Source: Acidobacteriota bacterium
GTDB taxonomy: Bacteria > Acidobacteriota > Blastocatellia > Pyrinomonadales > Pyrinomonadaceae
Length of the DNA: 20,848 bases
Assembly: GCA_023391155.1 (NCBI GenBank)
Contig: JAEWBM010000050.1
Span: forward strand, 1 to 20,848
Reading direction: 5' to 3'
Of this stretch, positions 1-8,293 are shown one piece after another. Below the pieces are notes generated by a model. The model was given only the letters and a program-made list of their open reading frames with translations, was not told the origin of the DNA and ran no database searches. Position 1 is the stretch's first letter. Each line of letters opens with the position of its first letter. The position numbers were made by a program, and so were the translations under genes.

Positions 1-74
1 GCCGGGGCGTGGTCGCGAGTTTACGAAGCATCGAATTATCATTGTGGCTATTGAGCCGGAACAGGGAATTTATG

Positions 75-106
75 AAAGGGCGGGTGCACCAACGCCTGCC
101 CTTTTT
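75..106 (+). terminator. Hairpin with T-tract just before fmt
   Basis: AAAGGGC (75-81) pairs with GCCCTTT (98-104), and the stem can extend inward through GC and GU pairs around a loop near CACCAA. A run of T follows (102-106). This looks like an intrinsic terminator for an upstream gene outside the window, but it ends only about 12 nt before the fmt ATG. It could therefore be an attenuator in the fmt leader. No coding end can be assigned with confidence in bases 1-74. Confidence 0.65.
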
Positions 107-118
107 GTTTGTTAGCTA

Positions 119-1060
119 ATGAGAATCGTTTTTATGGGAACACCGGCCGCCGCTGTGCCGACGCTCGCGCGGCTGCTTTCCGACGGCCACGAGGTCGCCG
201 CGGTCTATACGCAGCCCGACAGGCCCGCCGGACGCGGCAAAAAGCTGACCGCGTCTCCTGTGAAAGTATTTGCTGCGGAGCAAGGCCTTAAAGTTTTGCA
301 GCCCACCAAACTAAAGACGGAGGAAGCTGCTCAGGAGTTTGCCGGGCACGGAGCTGATGCAGCGGTCGTTGTGGCCTACGGCCGGATATTACCTGACGCT
401 TTTTTGAATGCGTTCCCGCGAGGGGCGATAAACGTGCATTTTTCCCTGTTGCCACGATATCGAGGTGCCGCACCGGTGAATTGGGCCATCGTCAACGGAG
501 ATACGGTGACCGGCGTGACTACGATGCAAATGGATCCCGGGCTCGACACCGGCGATATCCTTCTGCAGAAAGCCGTTGACATCCGCCCGGGCGAGAACTC
601 GATCGAGCTGATGGAACGGCTTGCAGTGATCGGGGCGGAACTGCTTTCGGAAACGCTCGGCGACATCGATGAGATTAAAGCGATCCCGCAAGACAACGAC
701 GGGGCTACGCTTGCACCGATATTGAAAAAATCCGACGGTCTTGCCGATTGGTCGATGAGCGCAATTGAAATAGCGAACCGCGTACGGGGGTTTCAGCCAT
801 TTCCGGGGGTTTTCACCTTTTTCCGTGGTAAGCGAGTTAAAATATTGAAGGCTCGGCCGCTGGAAATTGCCGGAGGCCGGAGCCAAACGGCACCGGGCAG
901 CATCTTAAAAGTGGAAGAGGGGTACGCCGTAAACTGCGGCGGCGAGAGGCTTTTGCTGGAAATTGTACAGCCAGAAGGGAAACAGCCGATGTCGGCCGAA
1001 TCGTTTTTTAATGGTGTACGGCCCACGGAGGGAGAGGCATTCTTGAGCGACGATGTATAG
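119..1060 (+). CDS. fmt: Methionyl-tRNA formyltransferase
   Basis: Transfers a formyl group from 10-formyltetrahydrofolate to Met-tRNA(fMet) in the cytoplasm, making the initiator tRNA. The 313-aa length is normal for the family. The N-terminal fold starts RIVFMGTP. The catalytic core shows N105 and H107 in INVHFSLLPRYRG and D143 in GLDTGD, the known Asn-His-Asp set of formyltransferases. The C-terminal part (about 205-313) fits the OB-fold tRNA-binding domain. The ATG at 119 gives the expected N-terminus, but no Shine-Dalgarno is visible before it and a terminator-like hairpin ends 12 nt upstream. The gene overlaps trhO by 8 nt, so the two are probably co-transcribed and translationally coupled. 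Confidence 0.97.
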   Translation: MRIVFMGTPAAAVPTLARLLSDGHEVAAVYTQPDRPAGRGKKLTASPVKVFAAEQGLKVLQPTKLKTEEAAQEFAGHGADAAVVVAYGRILPDAFLNAFPRGAINVHFSLLPRYRGAAPVNWAIVNGDTVTGVTTMQMDPGLDTGDILLQKAVDIRPGENSIELMERLAVIGAELLSETLGDIDEIKAIPQDNDGATLAPILKKSDGLADWSMSAIEIANRVRGFQPFPGVFTFFRGKRVKILKARPLEIAGGRSQTAPGSILKVEEGYAVNCGGERLLLEIVQPEGKQPMSAESFFNGVRPTEGEAFLSDDV

Positions 1061-1802
1061 AATTGCCGCATTTTACGAGTTTCGGGAAATGGGCGGCCGG
1101 GAACGGCTGGAACATCTCTGCGAAGATCTGTCGATCGTGATGAAGGACGGTGGCATTCGCGGCACGCTCATCCTCGCCGAGGAGGGGTTTAACGGGACAG
1201 TGTGCGGGAAGCCGTTCGAACTTGAGCTATTTCTAAAGATCGCCGGCGACATGATCGGAACAAGGATAGTTGCCAAGTATTCCGAACATGAGGAAATGCC
1301 GTTTCGAAGGCGGGAGGTCAAGATCAAGCCGGAGATCGTCACACTCAAGAAAGCCGTGGACATTGCGTTGGGCGAGGGCACGCATGTTTCGCCTGAAGAA
1401 TGGAACGATCTGATCAGGTCCGAAGACGTCGTGGTTCTCGACACGAGGAACGATTATGAGTTCCGGACCGGGACTTTCCGGGGCGCTTTAAATCCCGGGA
1501 CGGCGAAATTTAGCGAACTTCCGGAATTCGTCGAGCGAGAATTGGACCCGAAGAAAAACAAGCGGGTCGCGATGTTCTGCACCGGAGGAATTCGCTGCGA
1601 GAAATTTGCTCCGTATATGAAGGGGCTTGGCTTTGAGGAGGTCTATCAACTCGAGGGCGGTATTTTAAGGTATTTAGAAGAAGTTCCTCCTGAGGAGTCG
1701 CTGTGGCAAGGTGAATGTTTCGTCTTCGATACGCGAACCACGTTGGATCACGACCTGCGAAAGGGATCGGAGCCCGATCATTCACAGAAAAAGGAGGGCT
1801 GA
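1053..1802 (+). CDS. trhO: tRNA uridine(34) hydroxylase, rhodanese family (TrhO/YceA)
   Basis: TrhO enzymes hydroxylate U34 of certain tRNAs to 5-hydroxyuridine using O2, the first step to mo5U/cmo5U wobble bases. An N-terminal acylphosphatase-like domain (about 1-95, with LAEEGFNGTVCG) precedes a rhodanese domain (about 115-210). Its active loop is CTGGIRCEK, with C176 and C182, the signature of this family. At 249 aa the protein is shorter than the commonly seen 300-350 aa. It ends soon after LWQGECFVFDTR and lacks the Cys-rich C-terminal tail seen in many homologues. The start overlaps fmt by 8 nt, and the stop TGA overlaps the rsmB ATG by one base. The cluster of fmt, trhO and rsmB unites three translation or RNA-modification enzymes. 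Confidence 0.93.
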   Translation: MYRIAAFYEFREMGGRERLEHLCEDLSIVMKDGGIRGTLILAEEGFNGTVCGKPFELELFLKIAGDMIGTRIVAKYSEHEEMPFRRREVKIKPEIVTLKKAVDIALGEGTHVSPEEWNDLIRSEDVVVLDTRNDYEFRTGTFRGALNPGTAKFSELPEFVERELDPKKNKRVAMFCTGGIRCEKFAPYMKGLGFEEVYQLEGGILRYLEEVPPEESLWQGECFVFDTRTTLDHDLRKGSEPDHSQKKEG

Positions 1803-3073
1803 TGGCGATCTCACCAGCTCGCCGGGCAGCCTTTGACGTATTGCTTCGCATCGAGCGCGATCGGGCGTTCTCGTCCATTCTATTGCCCGAAGCCGAGGCC
1901 GGGCTTTCGGCTCCGGACAAGGCACTCACGCATGAAATTACGCTCGGGGCTCTCCGCAGGCAGCTTTATCTCGACCATGTGATCGGAGAAAGGTCGCGTG
2001 CGAGATCTTTGGACGTTGAAGTCCGCATCGCTCTGAGATTGGGCATCTACCAGCTACTCTTCCTCGACCGCGTTCCGGATCATGCCGCGATCAACGACAG
2101 CGTTGAACTTGTAAAGAGGGCGAAAAAGGGCTCGGCGAAGGGGTTGGTAAATGCCATCTTGCGGAGAATCACACGCGAGGGGCCGGGAGCGGTCCCAGCG
2201 GATGAAAGCATTCGCACATCGCACCCGGTGTGGCTTCTGGACCGATGGGCGGGAATTTGGGGCCGAGAAGCCGCAGTCGCGATCGCCGAGGCGAATAACC
2301 GGGAACCGGCTGCCGCAATGCGCGCGGTAACGGCGACGGGAAAGGAGCTGCTCGAGCGTTCCGGGTCCTTAAGATCGTCGAACGTGCCCGGTTGTTATCT
2401 AAGCGAGAGGATATCGCCGGAAATGCGTTCGGCAAGTGAACAGGGCAATATATATTTCCAGGACGAAGGCTCGCAGATGGTGGGATGGGCTGCAGCTCAG
2501 ACCACGCCTGGTAAATTTCTGGACGTCTGTGCTTCACCCGGTGGAAAGGCGACGCAGATCGCAAATGCATTACCTGACGCTCGCATCGTCGCCGGCGACG
2601 TTACGGCTTCGAGGGTGGCACTGCTTGCCGAGATCACGAGACGTTTTGCACCCGGCCGCGTAGATATTATTCGATACGATGGGGAGTTGCCGCTTCCGCT
2701 TGCGGATGGCCATTTTGATACCGTGCTGGTTGACGCCCCATGCAGCGGGACGGGGACGATAGGCCATAACCCGGAGATCAGGTATCATCTGCGGCCTGAA
2801 GACCTTCCGGTATTCTCACGCCGGCAATCCGTAATTTTAGAGAATGCGTCCAACGCCGTGCGGCCCGGCGGCCATCTAATTTATTCGACATGCTCGCTCG
2901 AACCGGAAGAGAATGAGGCGGTGATCGACGCCTTTTTAATGCGAAACCGGGATTGGACCCTTGAACGGCCGCACGTGCCCGAGAGATTCATCACAAAAGA
3001 GGGATATGCACGGACATTCCCGCACTGCGACGGCATGGACGGCTTTTTTATATCGGTGCTTCGAAAGGCCTGA
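1802..3073 (+). CDS. rsmB: 16S rRNA (cytosine(967)-C(5))-methyltransferase RsmB
   Basis: Methylates C967 of 16S rRNA with S-adenosylmethionine. The ATG at 1802 is chosen over an upstream in-frame ATG at 1715 because AAGGAGG (1791-1797) lies at ideal spacing and the protein then starts MAISPARRAAFDVL as in the family. It is 423 aa. An N-terminal NusB-like RNA-binding domain (about 1-140) is followed by the methyltransferase domain. SAM motif I is CASPGGK (243-249). DAPCSGTG (311-318) carries the second conserved Cys, C314. STCS (362-365) carries the catalytic nucleophile C364. All key residues are present. The gene is tightly coupled to trhO and followed after 59 nt by the PASTA gene, matching the fmt-rsmB-prkC-rpe order of Firmicutes. 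Confidence 0.96.
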   Translation: MAISPARRAAFDVLLRIERDRAFSSILLPEAEAGLSAPDKALTHEITLGALRRQLYLDHVIGERSRARSLDVEVRIALRLGIYQLLFLDRVPDHAAINDSVELVKRAKKGSAKGLVNAILRRITREGPGAVPADESIRTSHPVWLLDRWAGIWGREAAVAIAEANNREPAAAMRAVTATGKELLERSGSLRSSNVPGCYLSERISPEMRSASEQGNIYFQDEGSQMVGWAAAQTTPGKFLDVCASPGGKATQIANALPDARIVAGDVTASRVALLAEITRRFAPGRVDIIRYDGELPLPLADGHFDTVLVDAPCSGTGTIGHNPEIRYHLRPEDLPVFSRRQSVILENASNAVRPGGHLIYSTCSLEPEENEAVIDAFLMRNRDWTLERPHVPERFITKEGYARTFPHCDGMDGFFISVLRKA

Positions 3074-3079
3074 AAGCGT

Positions 3080-3107
3080 TTGTTGCACCGGGCAAAAATG
3101 TTAGAAT
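3080..3107 (+). promoter_or_regulatory. Possible sigma70-type promoter before the PASTA gene
   Basis: TTGTTG (3080-3085) and TAGAAT (3102-3107) are separated by 16 nt. The -10 matches consensus at 5 of 6 bases and the -35 at 3 of 6. It would give a short leader containing GGAG (3121-3124) before the ATG at 3133. Read by eye only. Confidence 0.4.
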
Positions 3108-3132
3108 TTCAGTTGATCTCGGAGTCATCCTA

Positions 3133-3798
3133 ATGAGCATCCTTGCCACCGGCCTTAATGCCATCGGAAAACTAGTGATAATCGGCGTTCTGCTCGCGGC
3201 ATTTGTCGCCGGGATGGCGGGGGTCGTTTATATGTCGCTGTCCGGCAATGAAGTAAAGGTTCCGGATATCGTCGGCAAGGATTTTGTCGAGAGCGAAAAG
3301 GAGCTGGCATCTCTCGGGCTCAAAATTAAACGGCGTGCCGACCGGCCGAGCGAGGAAAAGATAAACACCGTTCTCGAGCAGCTTCCGCGGCCGGGGGAAA
3401 CCGTGAAGACGGGCCAGCTCATTTTGGTAGTTGTGGCGAAGGCCGGCGAGCCCGGTGACGAAGCACCGAAGTCGCTTATCCAGGACATTGAATCCGACGA
3501 TACAGAGAAGATCGAAGAGATGATCTCGGACAAGCCCAAGAAAACAAAGCCTGCAACGAATTCGAATACCGAGAGGAAAAAGGCCGATACGACCCGGGAT
3601 GTTATTGCCAACACCTCGACGTCGTCAAACTCATCGGCCGAGACGGTCGAGGAGAAGAAGGAAGATAAGCCTGACCCGGCGGCAGGTGATCGGAAACCGG
3701 CTGACACACAGGCGACACCTAGTCCGCGTCCCGCGACGACGCCGGCGGCGAGGCCCGGCTCCGGCGAGACGCGCCCGCGGACGACACCGCAGCCGTAA
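3133..3798 (+). CDS. Membrane-anchored single-PASTA-domain protein
   Basis: 221-aa protein with one transmembrane helix near the N-terminus (about 12-35) and one PASTA domain (about 40-103), which starts VKVPDIVGKDFVESE and includes RPGETVKTGQ. A low-complexity tail follows, first rich in Asp/Glu/Lys, then in Pro/Thr/Arg/Ala (about 165-221). PASTA domains of PrkC/PknB kinases and PBPs bind peptidoglycan fragments or beta-lactams outside the membrane. Here there is no kinase or transpeptidase domain, so catalysis is not expected. An envelope-sensing or wall-binding role is inference. GGAG lies 8 nt before the ATG. The gene lies between rsmB and rpe, the position occupied by prpC-prkC-rsgA in Bacillus-like genomes. 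Confidence 0.85.
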   Translation: MSILATGLNAIGKLVIIGVLLAAFVAGMAGVVYMSLSGNEVKVPDIVGKDFVESEKELASLGLKIKRRADRPSEEKINTVLEQLPRPGETVKTGQLILVVVAKAGEPGDEAPKSLIQDIESDDTEKIEEMISDKPKKTKPATNSNTERKKADTTRDVIANTSTSSNSSAETVEEKKEDKPDPAAGDRKPADTQATPSPRPATTPAARPGSGETRPRTTPQP

Positions 3799-3841
3799 CA
3801 TATACAACCGTGCAGAATTTGCCTGCAACAAAGTAACTTGA

Positions 3842-4504
3842 ATGTTTGAAATCGCCCCCTCAATACTTTCCGCGGACTTTTCACGGCTGGCCGACGAGAT
3901 CCGCAGCATTGAAGAAGGCGGAGCGACGGTATTGCACGTTGATGTGATGGACGGACGGTTTGTGCCGAATATCACCATCGGGCTTCCCGTGGTGCGTTCG
4001 CTAAGAAAGGCGACCAAGCTCACGATCGACACTCACTTGATGATCGTAGAGCCAAGCCGATATGCCGTGCAGTTCGTTGAGGCAGGTGCCGATATGGTCT
4101 CGGTGCACGTTGAGGCAGATGTGCATTTGCACCGTACATTGACTGCGATTCGCGAAGCGGGCGGAAAGGCAGGTATCGCGATCAATCCGGCGACGCCGCT
4201 TTCGAGTTTGGAAGAGGCTTTGCCGTTCGCGGATTTTGTCCTGGTGATGTCGGTCAATCCGGGCTTCGGCGGCCAGGCGTTCATTCCAACGGCTTTGGAT
4301 AAGGTCAGGCGTCTGCGAAGAATGATCGAGGAACGGGGCCTGGACACACGCATCGAAGTTGACGGCGGGATCGACGCGGATAATATTGCAGAAATGATCG
4401 GGGCCGGCGCAGAGATAATAGTCGCGGGATCGGCGGTTTACGGGGGCGGTGACGGAACTGCCGGTGTTAAAAAGTTGATCGAAGCCGGGACAGTTTGGGT
4501 TTAA
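3842..4504 (+). CDS. rpe: Ribulose-phosphate 3-epimerase
   Basis: Interconverts D-ribulose 5-phosphate and D-xylulose 5-phosphate in the pentose phosphate and Calvin pathways. It is a cytoplasmic TIM-barrel enzyme that usually binds one divalent metal. The 220-aa length is standard. The family blocks are all visible: APSILSADF near the N-terminus, LHVDVMDGRFVPN (H32 and D34 metal ligands), DTHLM (H65), MSVNPGFGGQ (phosphate-side loop) and EVDGGI (D174). No clear Shine-Dalgarno lies before the ATG at 3842, which sits 43 nt after the PASTA gene. The BamD-like gene starts 17 nt downstream, so the genes probably share a transcript. Confidence 0.97.
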   Translation: MFEIAPSILSADFSRLADEIRSIEEGGATVLHVDVMDGRFVPNITIGLPVVRSLRKATKLTIDTHLMIVEPSRYAVQFVEAGADMVSVHVEADVHLHRTLTAIREAGGKAGIAINPATPLSSLEEALPFADFVLVMSVNPGFGGQAFIPTALDKVRRLRRMIEERGLDTRIEVDGGIDADNIAEMIGAGAEIIVAGSAVYGGGDGTAGVKKLIEAGTVWV

Positions 4505-4521
4505 CGCAATTTTTAGAAATT

Positions 4522-6018
4522 ATGTTCGGTATCGCAAAAGTTCGTTTCGCTTTGGTATGTTTTGCCATCGCATCATTCGCGGTCGCAGCCTTTCCGCAGG
4601 GGGAAGGCACGCCCGCACAGCGCGTTCAGGTAATGCGCGAAAAGCTCGAAACACTGAGGCGGTCGGCGGCAAGTTCAGCGTCGGTGCTTCGAGACGAAGG
4701 AGTTTCGAAGGACGAGGAAGAAAATGCCGATTCGCCGCTTGCACGACTTCGCTCGATAGAGCGGGAAGCATCGGCCTTGCAGAACGAGGTCAATACGCTT
4801 CGGGGAAGGATCGACAGGTCGGAAGAGTTCGAAATGTCGGATCTTGAACAGCTCGAGGCATCCGTTACCGAACTGCAGAGGCGGACGGATATCGTGCTTG
4901 TCGAGACAGCGGAGGCACGCGCCGACGGAACGATCGATGCCGGTGACGCTCGTGAGCCGAAAAAGAAACGCAAGCTGCTCGGGATCATCCCATGGGGCGG
5001 AGGGCCGGACGAATATGATGAGTTGATCGGCTCAGTCTCGCCGGGCCGCGATCGTGAGCTGTTCATTGTGGCGACGCGTGAAGTTCGCAAGAAGAACTAC
5101 GATGTCGGCCGGCTGCTTTTCCAGACCATCATCACAACCTATCCGGACTCGCCCTATCTGCCGATGTCAAAACTCGCGGTCGCGGATTCGTTTTTTCTCG
5201 AAGGCTCGACAAGTGCACTGATCCAGGCCATCGCGGCCTATAAAGAATGGCTGACGTTCTTTCCTACGCACCCCCTGGCAGACCGCGTAATGCTCAAGAT
5301 CGCCGAATCGGAAATGCGGCAGATCGGCCTGCCCGACCGAGATCCGACCCGGGCCCGCCGAGCGGAAGTAAGCCTCAAAGCACTACTCGCAAATTATCCG
5401 AATACGATATTAAAGGACGATGCCCAAAAGCGGCTGGAAGAGGTTCAGAACAATCTCGGACTGCATAATCTCTACATCGCGAACTACTATTACACGCTTT
5501 CGGTCGACCAGAAGAAAGGTGGCCTCAAAGGTGCCCAGTCGCGGTATAGGGAAGTGATAGAAAAGTATCCGAACTTCGGCTATATGGACGAAGTGCTATT
5601 TAAGCTTGCCAACACCTATCTTGTGGAAGAAGAGACGGATCAGGCCGCTCGATATTTCCAGCAGATCGTTGCCGATTATCCGAACAGCGAGTACGTTTCG
5701 AAGTCGAAGGAACAGCTAGAGTTGATCGGGGCCTCGATCCCTGAGGCAAATCCGGAACGCATGAACGTCATGCCGCCCGATGACGGTTCTTTCTTCCAAA
5801 ACTTCAAGAATCAATTGTTCGGCATCTATCCGATGACGATCGACAAGAACGGCGTGCTGATGACCAAAGATTTTGACCGCGAAAAGTTTGAGATGATCGA
5901 CCAGATAATCGAGAATCAGGGCGATATCTTTTCAAATCAGATCCCTCAGGCATTGACGACCGTGATCTCGCAGCAGACGCCGGAGCCCTCGCGAGCGACC
6001 TCGGCCGAAAGGCCGTAA
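4522..6018 (+). CDS. Outer membrane assembly factor BamD-like TPR protein
   Basis: 498-aa exported protein resembling the BamD/YfiO family, which in E. coli helps BamA fold outer-membrane beta-barrels. The ATG at 4522 is preferred over a TTG at 4495 that overlaps rpe, because it gives a signal peptide directly (basic start, hydrophobic stretch, cleavage near AVAAFPQG). A long charged helical, probably coiled-coil segment (about 25-140) comes first. TPR-like repeats follow, with units such as YDVGRLLFQTIITTYPDSPY, YREVIEKYPNFGY and YFQQIVADYPNSEY typical of BamD-like proteins. No convincing lipobox is seen: the only Cys in the signal region follows ALV. It may thus be periplasmic rather than a lipoprotein. 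It is much longer than E. coli BamD (about 245 aa). An intrinsic terminator follows. Confidence 0.8.
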   Translation: MFGIAKVRFALVCFAIASFAVAAFPQGEGTPAQRVQVMREKLETLRRSAASSASVLRDEGVSKDEEENADSPLARLRSIEREASALQNEVNTLRGRIDRSEEFEMSDLEQLEASVTELQRRTDIVLVETAEARADGTIDAGDAREPKKKRKLLGIIPWGGGPDEYDELIGSVSPGRDRELFIVATREVRKKNYDVGRLLFQTIITTYPDSPYLPMSKLAVADSFFLEGSTSALIQAIAAYKEWLTFFPTHPLADRVMLKIAESEMRQIGLPDRDPTRARRAEVSLKALLANYPNTILKDDAQKRLEEVQNNLGLHNLYIANYYYTLSVDQKKGGLKGAQSRYREVIEKYPNFGYMDEVLFKLANTYLVEEETDQAARYFQQIVADYPNSEYVSKSKEQLELIGASIPEANPERMNVMPPDDGSFFQNFKNQLFGIYPMTIDKNGVLMTKDFDREKFEMIDQIIENQGDIFSNQIPQALTTVISQQTPEPSRATSAERP

Positions 6019-6049
6019 GTTGGCCGGCACACCGGTTCATTACAGAGAC

Positions 6050-6076
6050 GGCGGCTCATTTGCAGCCGCCTTTTTT
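6050..6076 (+). terminator. Intrinsic terminator after the BamD-like gene
   Basis: GGCGGCT (6050-6056) and AGCCGCC (6064-6070) form a 7-bp GC-rich stem with a 7-nt loop, followed by six T (6071-6076). It closes the fmt to BamD-like cluster. The following TPR gene starts only 18 nt later at 6095. Confidence 0.85.
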
Positions 6077-6094
6077 CACATAAGGGAAGATAGA

Positions 6095-8212
6095 ATGAGT
6101 AGTTCGTTCCGATCCGCAGTATTTCTCGGCTTTTTCCTCCTGGCTTCTACGATCGTATTTGGTCAGGGCAATGTCCGGCAGGGAGCGACCCCGCCTCCGG
6201 CTCCCAATGTCCCGGCGGTTAAGCTTTCCGTCGAACTTGAGAGAATGCTCGACGGCCTTGCTGACGATTTCGAGACCTCACGCGAAGGAAGGGAAGCCGG
6301 CCTTGCAAAGCTGCTCGAGGGGCAAAGGCATGCATGGCTGCTGCGCCGGACCCGCTCGAGCACACGCATCGCCGCGGCCGTTCGATCAGCTCGTGACGCA
6401 TTCAAGGGAGCGGTCGGCCACGATCCCTACCTGGCAGAGGCCTATACCGCACTAGCGGAACTTGAGATAGCTCAGCAGCCGGGCGACGCACAGATCGACG
6501 AAGCGATAGCGTTGGCCCGCCTTGCGGTAAGGGTCGGCCCGGATAACTTTGGCGCTCGCCGGATAATGGCACGGCTTTATTCCTACAAAGGTCGTTTAGG
6601 CTCGACCTCGGCCGATGCCGGGCTTCTGAAACTTGCCGAAACCGAATGGAAACATGTTACGAGGTTGGACCCGAGAAATGCCGAGGGCTGGGCTTTTCTC
6701 AGCGCCATCTATGAACGCCAGGGCAAGGACGATGACCGAATATCGGCTCTTCGCAGTTGGGTGGGGGCCGCGACGCCGCTCGATACGAACTTTTACCGAA
6801 TGGTGATGGGTTCGCAGGAGAATCTCTCTGCCGAGAATGCGTCGATGAAACTCGGCTCTGCACTGCTCGAGGCGGGCAGGATCAAAGAATCGGTGGAAAC
6901 ATTTTCCACGATAGTCGCGGACAATCCGGGGAACCTGACCGCTGTCGAGTTGCTCCGCGAAGCATTGGATGCCGCCGAGGGAGATGCCGCCGCAACGGCG
7001 ATCGAGTCGCTGGTGCAGGCGGTGTATGCAAATCCGGATAACACGTCATTGGTAAATCTTCTTGCACGTGTCTACGCTCGTGCCGGGCGGGATGATGAGG
7101 CCCTTAGGCTCTACACCTCGGCTGTCGAGCGTCTGATGCCCAGCGACCGCGCAGCCGCCTCGGACATCCAGGTCGAACTTGCCGACATGCTGCAAGGGAA
7201 CGGCGATGTTCAGGCTTCTGCGGCGGCATATGAGAGAGCGTTGGAGGTTCGCGGGCTCGCCGATGCACGTACCCTCTCGCCTGACGAACGCATCTTCTCG
7301 ATGCGTGTGCTGGAGAAGCTGATAACTCTTTACAAGACTCAGGGCGACGATCGTGCTGTCAGGCGGGAGATCGATAGGGCCCGGAGACTTTTCGGCCCCG
7401 AAGACCTGTTCGCGGACCGGCAGCTGATCTCTTACTACCGTGAAACGGGCAAGCGTGCCGAAGCTCTAGAGGCGGTGAAAGCAGCGAAGCTGCGTGCCCC
7501 GGATGACATCGGATTTGTCCGTTTAGAGGCGACTCTGCTTACCGAGGCGGGTCGAGTAGACGAGGCCGTGGCGGGCATCAGGAAATTGAACGAAAAGGGG
7601 CAGGACGTTTCGGGAAGCGCGAACACGGTTACCATCGGCTCTCAGGATGAATACTCTAATTTGCTTTTTATTTCGCACCTTTACACGGTAGCGAACCGGC
7701 CAAAGGAAGCTGCAGACGCCGCGAACGAGGCATTTAAGCTGGCCCGCGGCAATGAACGCAAACAGATCGCCCAATTGACATTGGCCACTGCGCAGAACCG
7801 AGCAGGCGATTTTGCCGCGGCCGAGGCTACGCTGCGGGGCGTACTGGCGGAATCGCCCGGCAATCCGATCGCTTTGAATAACTTGGGATACTTCCTGATA
7901 CAACGAGGCGAGCGGATGGAAGAGGCTCGGTCGATGATCGAAGAGGCGGTCAGGATCGACCCGACCAATCCGTCATATCTGGACAGCCTAGGCTGGGCGC
8001 ACTTCAAGCTCGGGAATCTCGGAGACGCTGAGCGTTATCTTAAAGAGGCTGCTAAGTTCGACCCCTCGTCCGCGACCATCCAGGAGCACCTTGGCGATGT
8101 CTATCACGCCCAAGCTCGTGCGGACCTTGCGAAGTCAGCTTGGGAACGTGCGTTAAAACTAACGGCCGATCCGCAGCAGTCAGAAAGGGTCAAGCAAAAG
8201 CTTGCGAAGTAA
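6095..8212 (+). CDS. Secreted tetratricopeptide-repeat protein
   Basis: 705-aa protein with a clear signal peptide (hydrophobic AVFLGFFLLASTIVFGQ), so probably periplasmic or outer-membrane associated. The ATG at 6095 is chosen for this signal peptide and AGGGAAG just upstream; the open frame extends back only to a TTG at 6020 inside the terminator. The rest is TPR-like helical repeats with characteristic units around residues 105-330 and clear TPRs near the C-terminus, such as NPIALNNLGYFLIQRGERME and PSYLDSLGWAHFKLGNLGDA. TPR arrays act as protein-interaction scaffolds. The actual partner is not evident. The terminator between it and the BamD-like gene argues for partly separate transcription, though no strong promoter is visible in the 18-nt gap. 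Confidence 0.82.
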   Translation: MSSSFRSAVFLGFFLLASTIVFGQGNVRQGATPPPAPNVPAVKLSVELERMLDGLADDFETSREGREAGLAKLLEGQRHAWLLRRTRSSTRIAAAVRSARDAFKGAVGHDPYLAEAYTALAELEIAQQPGDAQIDEAIALARLAVRVGPDNFGARRIMARLYSYKGRLGSTSADAGLLKLAETEWKHVTRLDPRNAEGWAFLSAIYERQGKDDDRISALRSWVGAATPLDTNFYRMVMGSQENLSAENASMKLGSALLEAGRIKESVETFSTIVADNPGNLTAVELLREALDAAEGDAAATAIESLVQAVYANPDNTSLVNLLARVYARAGRDDEALRLYTSAVERLMPSDRAAASDIQVELADMLQGNGDVQASAAAYERALEVRGLADARTLSPDERIFSMRVLEKLITLYKTQGDDRAVRREIDRARRLFGPEDLFADRQLISYYRETGKRAEALEAVKAAKLRAPDDIGFVRLEATLLTEAGRVDEAVAGIRKLNEKGQDVSGSANTVTIGSQDEYSNLLFISHLYTVANRPKEAADAANEAFKLARGNERKQIAQLTLATAQNRAGDFAAAEATLRGVLAESPGNPIALNNLGYFLIQRGERMEEARSMIEEAVRIDPTNPSYLDSLGWAHFKLGNLGDAERYLKEAAKFDPSSATIQEHLGDVYHAQARADLAKSAWERALKLTADPQQSERVKQKLAK

Positions 8213-8241
8213 GAAAACGCGGGTACGGATCCTGCAAATAG

Positions 8242-8280
8242 AAGAGCCTGCCGGTTGATAGCCGACAGGCTCTTGCTTTC
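8242..8280. terminator. Shared hairpin terminator between convergent genes
   Basis: AAGAGCCTG (8242-8250) pairs with CAGGCTCTT (8266-8274). Inner CGG/CCG pairing extends the stem with one bulge. T-rich bases follow on both strands, though neither tract is long. It sits between the TPR gene (+) and the M48 gene (-), so it probably ends both transcripts. Confidence 0.7.
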
Positions 8281-8293
8281 TAACGGTTCAACC

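Noticed and set aside
1..118. C-terminal end of a gene such as def before fmt
   Set aside because: Frames end at 52-54, 111-113 or 116-118, but none shows a recognisable family ending, and the hairpin at 75-106 lies inside the last two.
3228..3884. Minus-strand open frame of 218 codons over the PASTA gene
   Set aside because: Ser/Phe-rich composition is the expected antisense shadow of the charged PASTA tail, and it has no domain.
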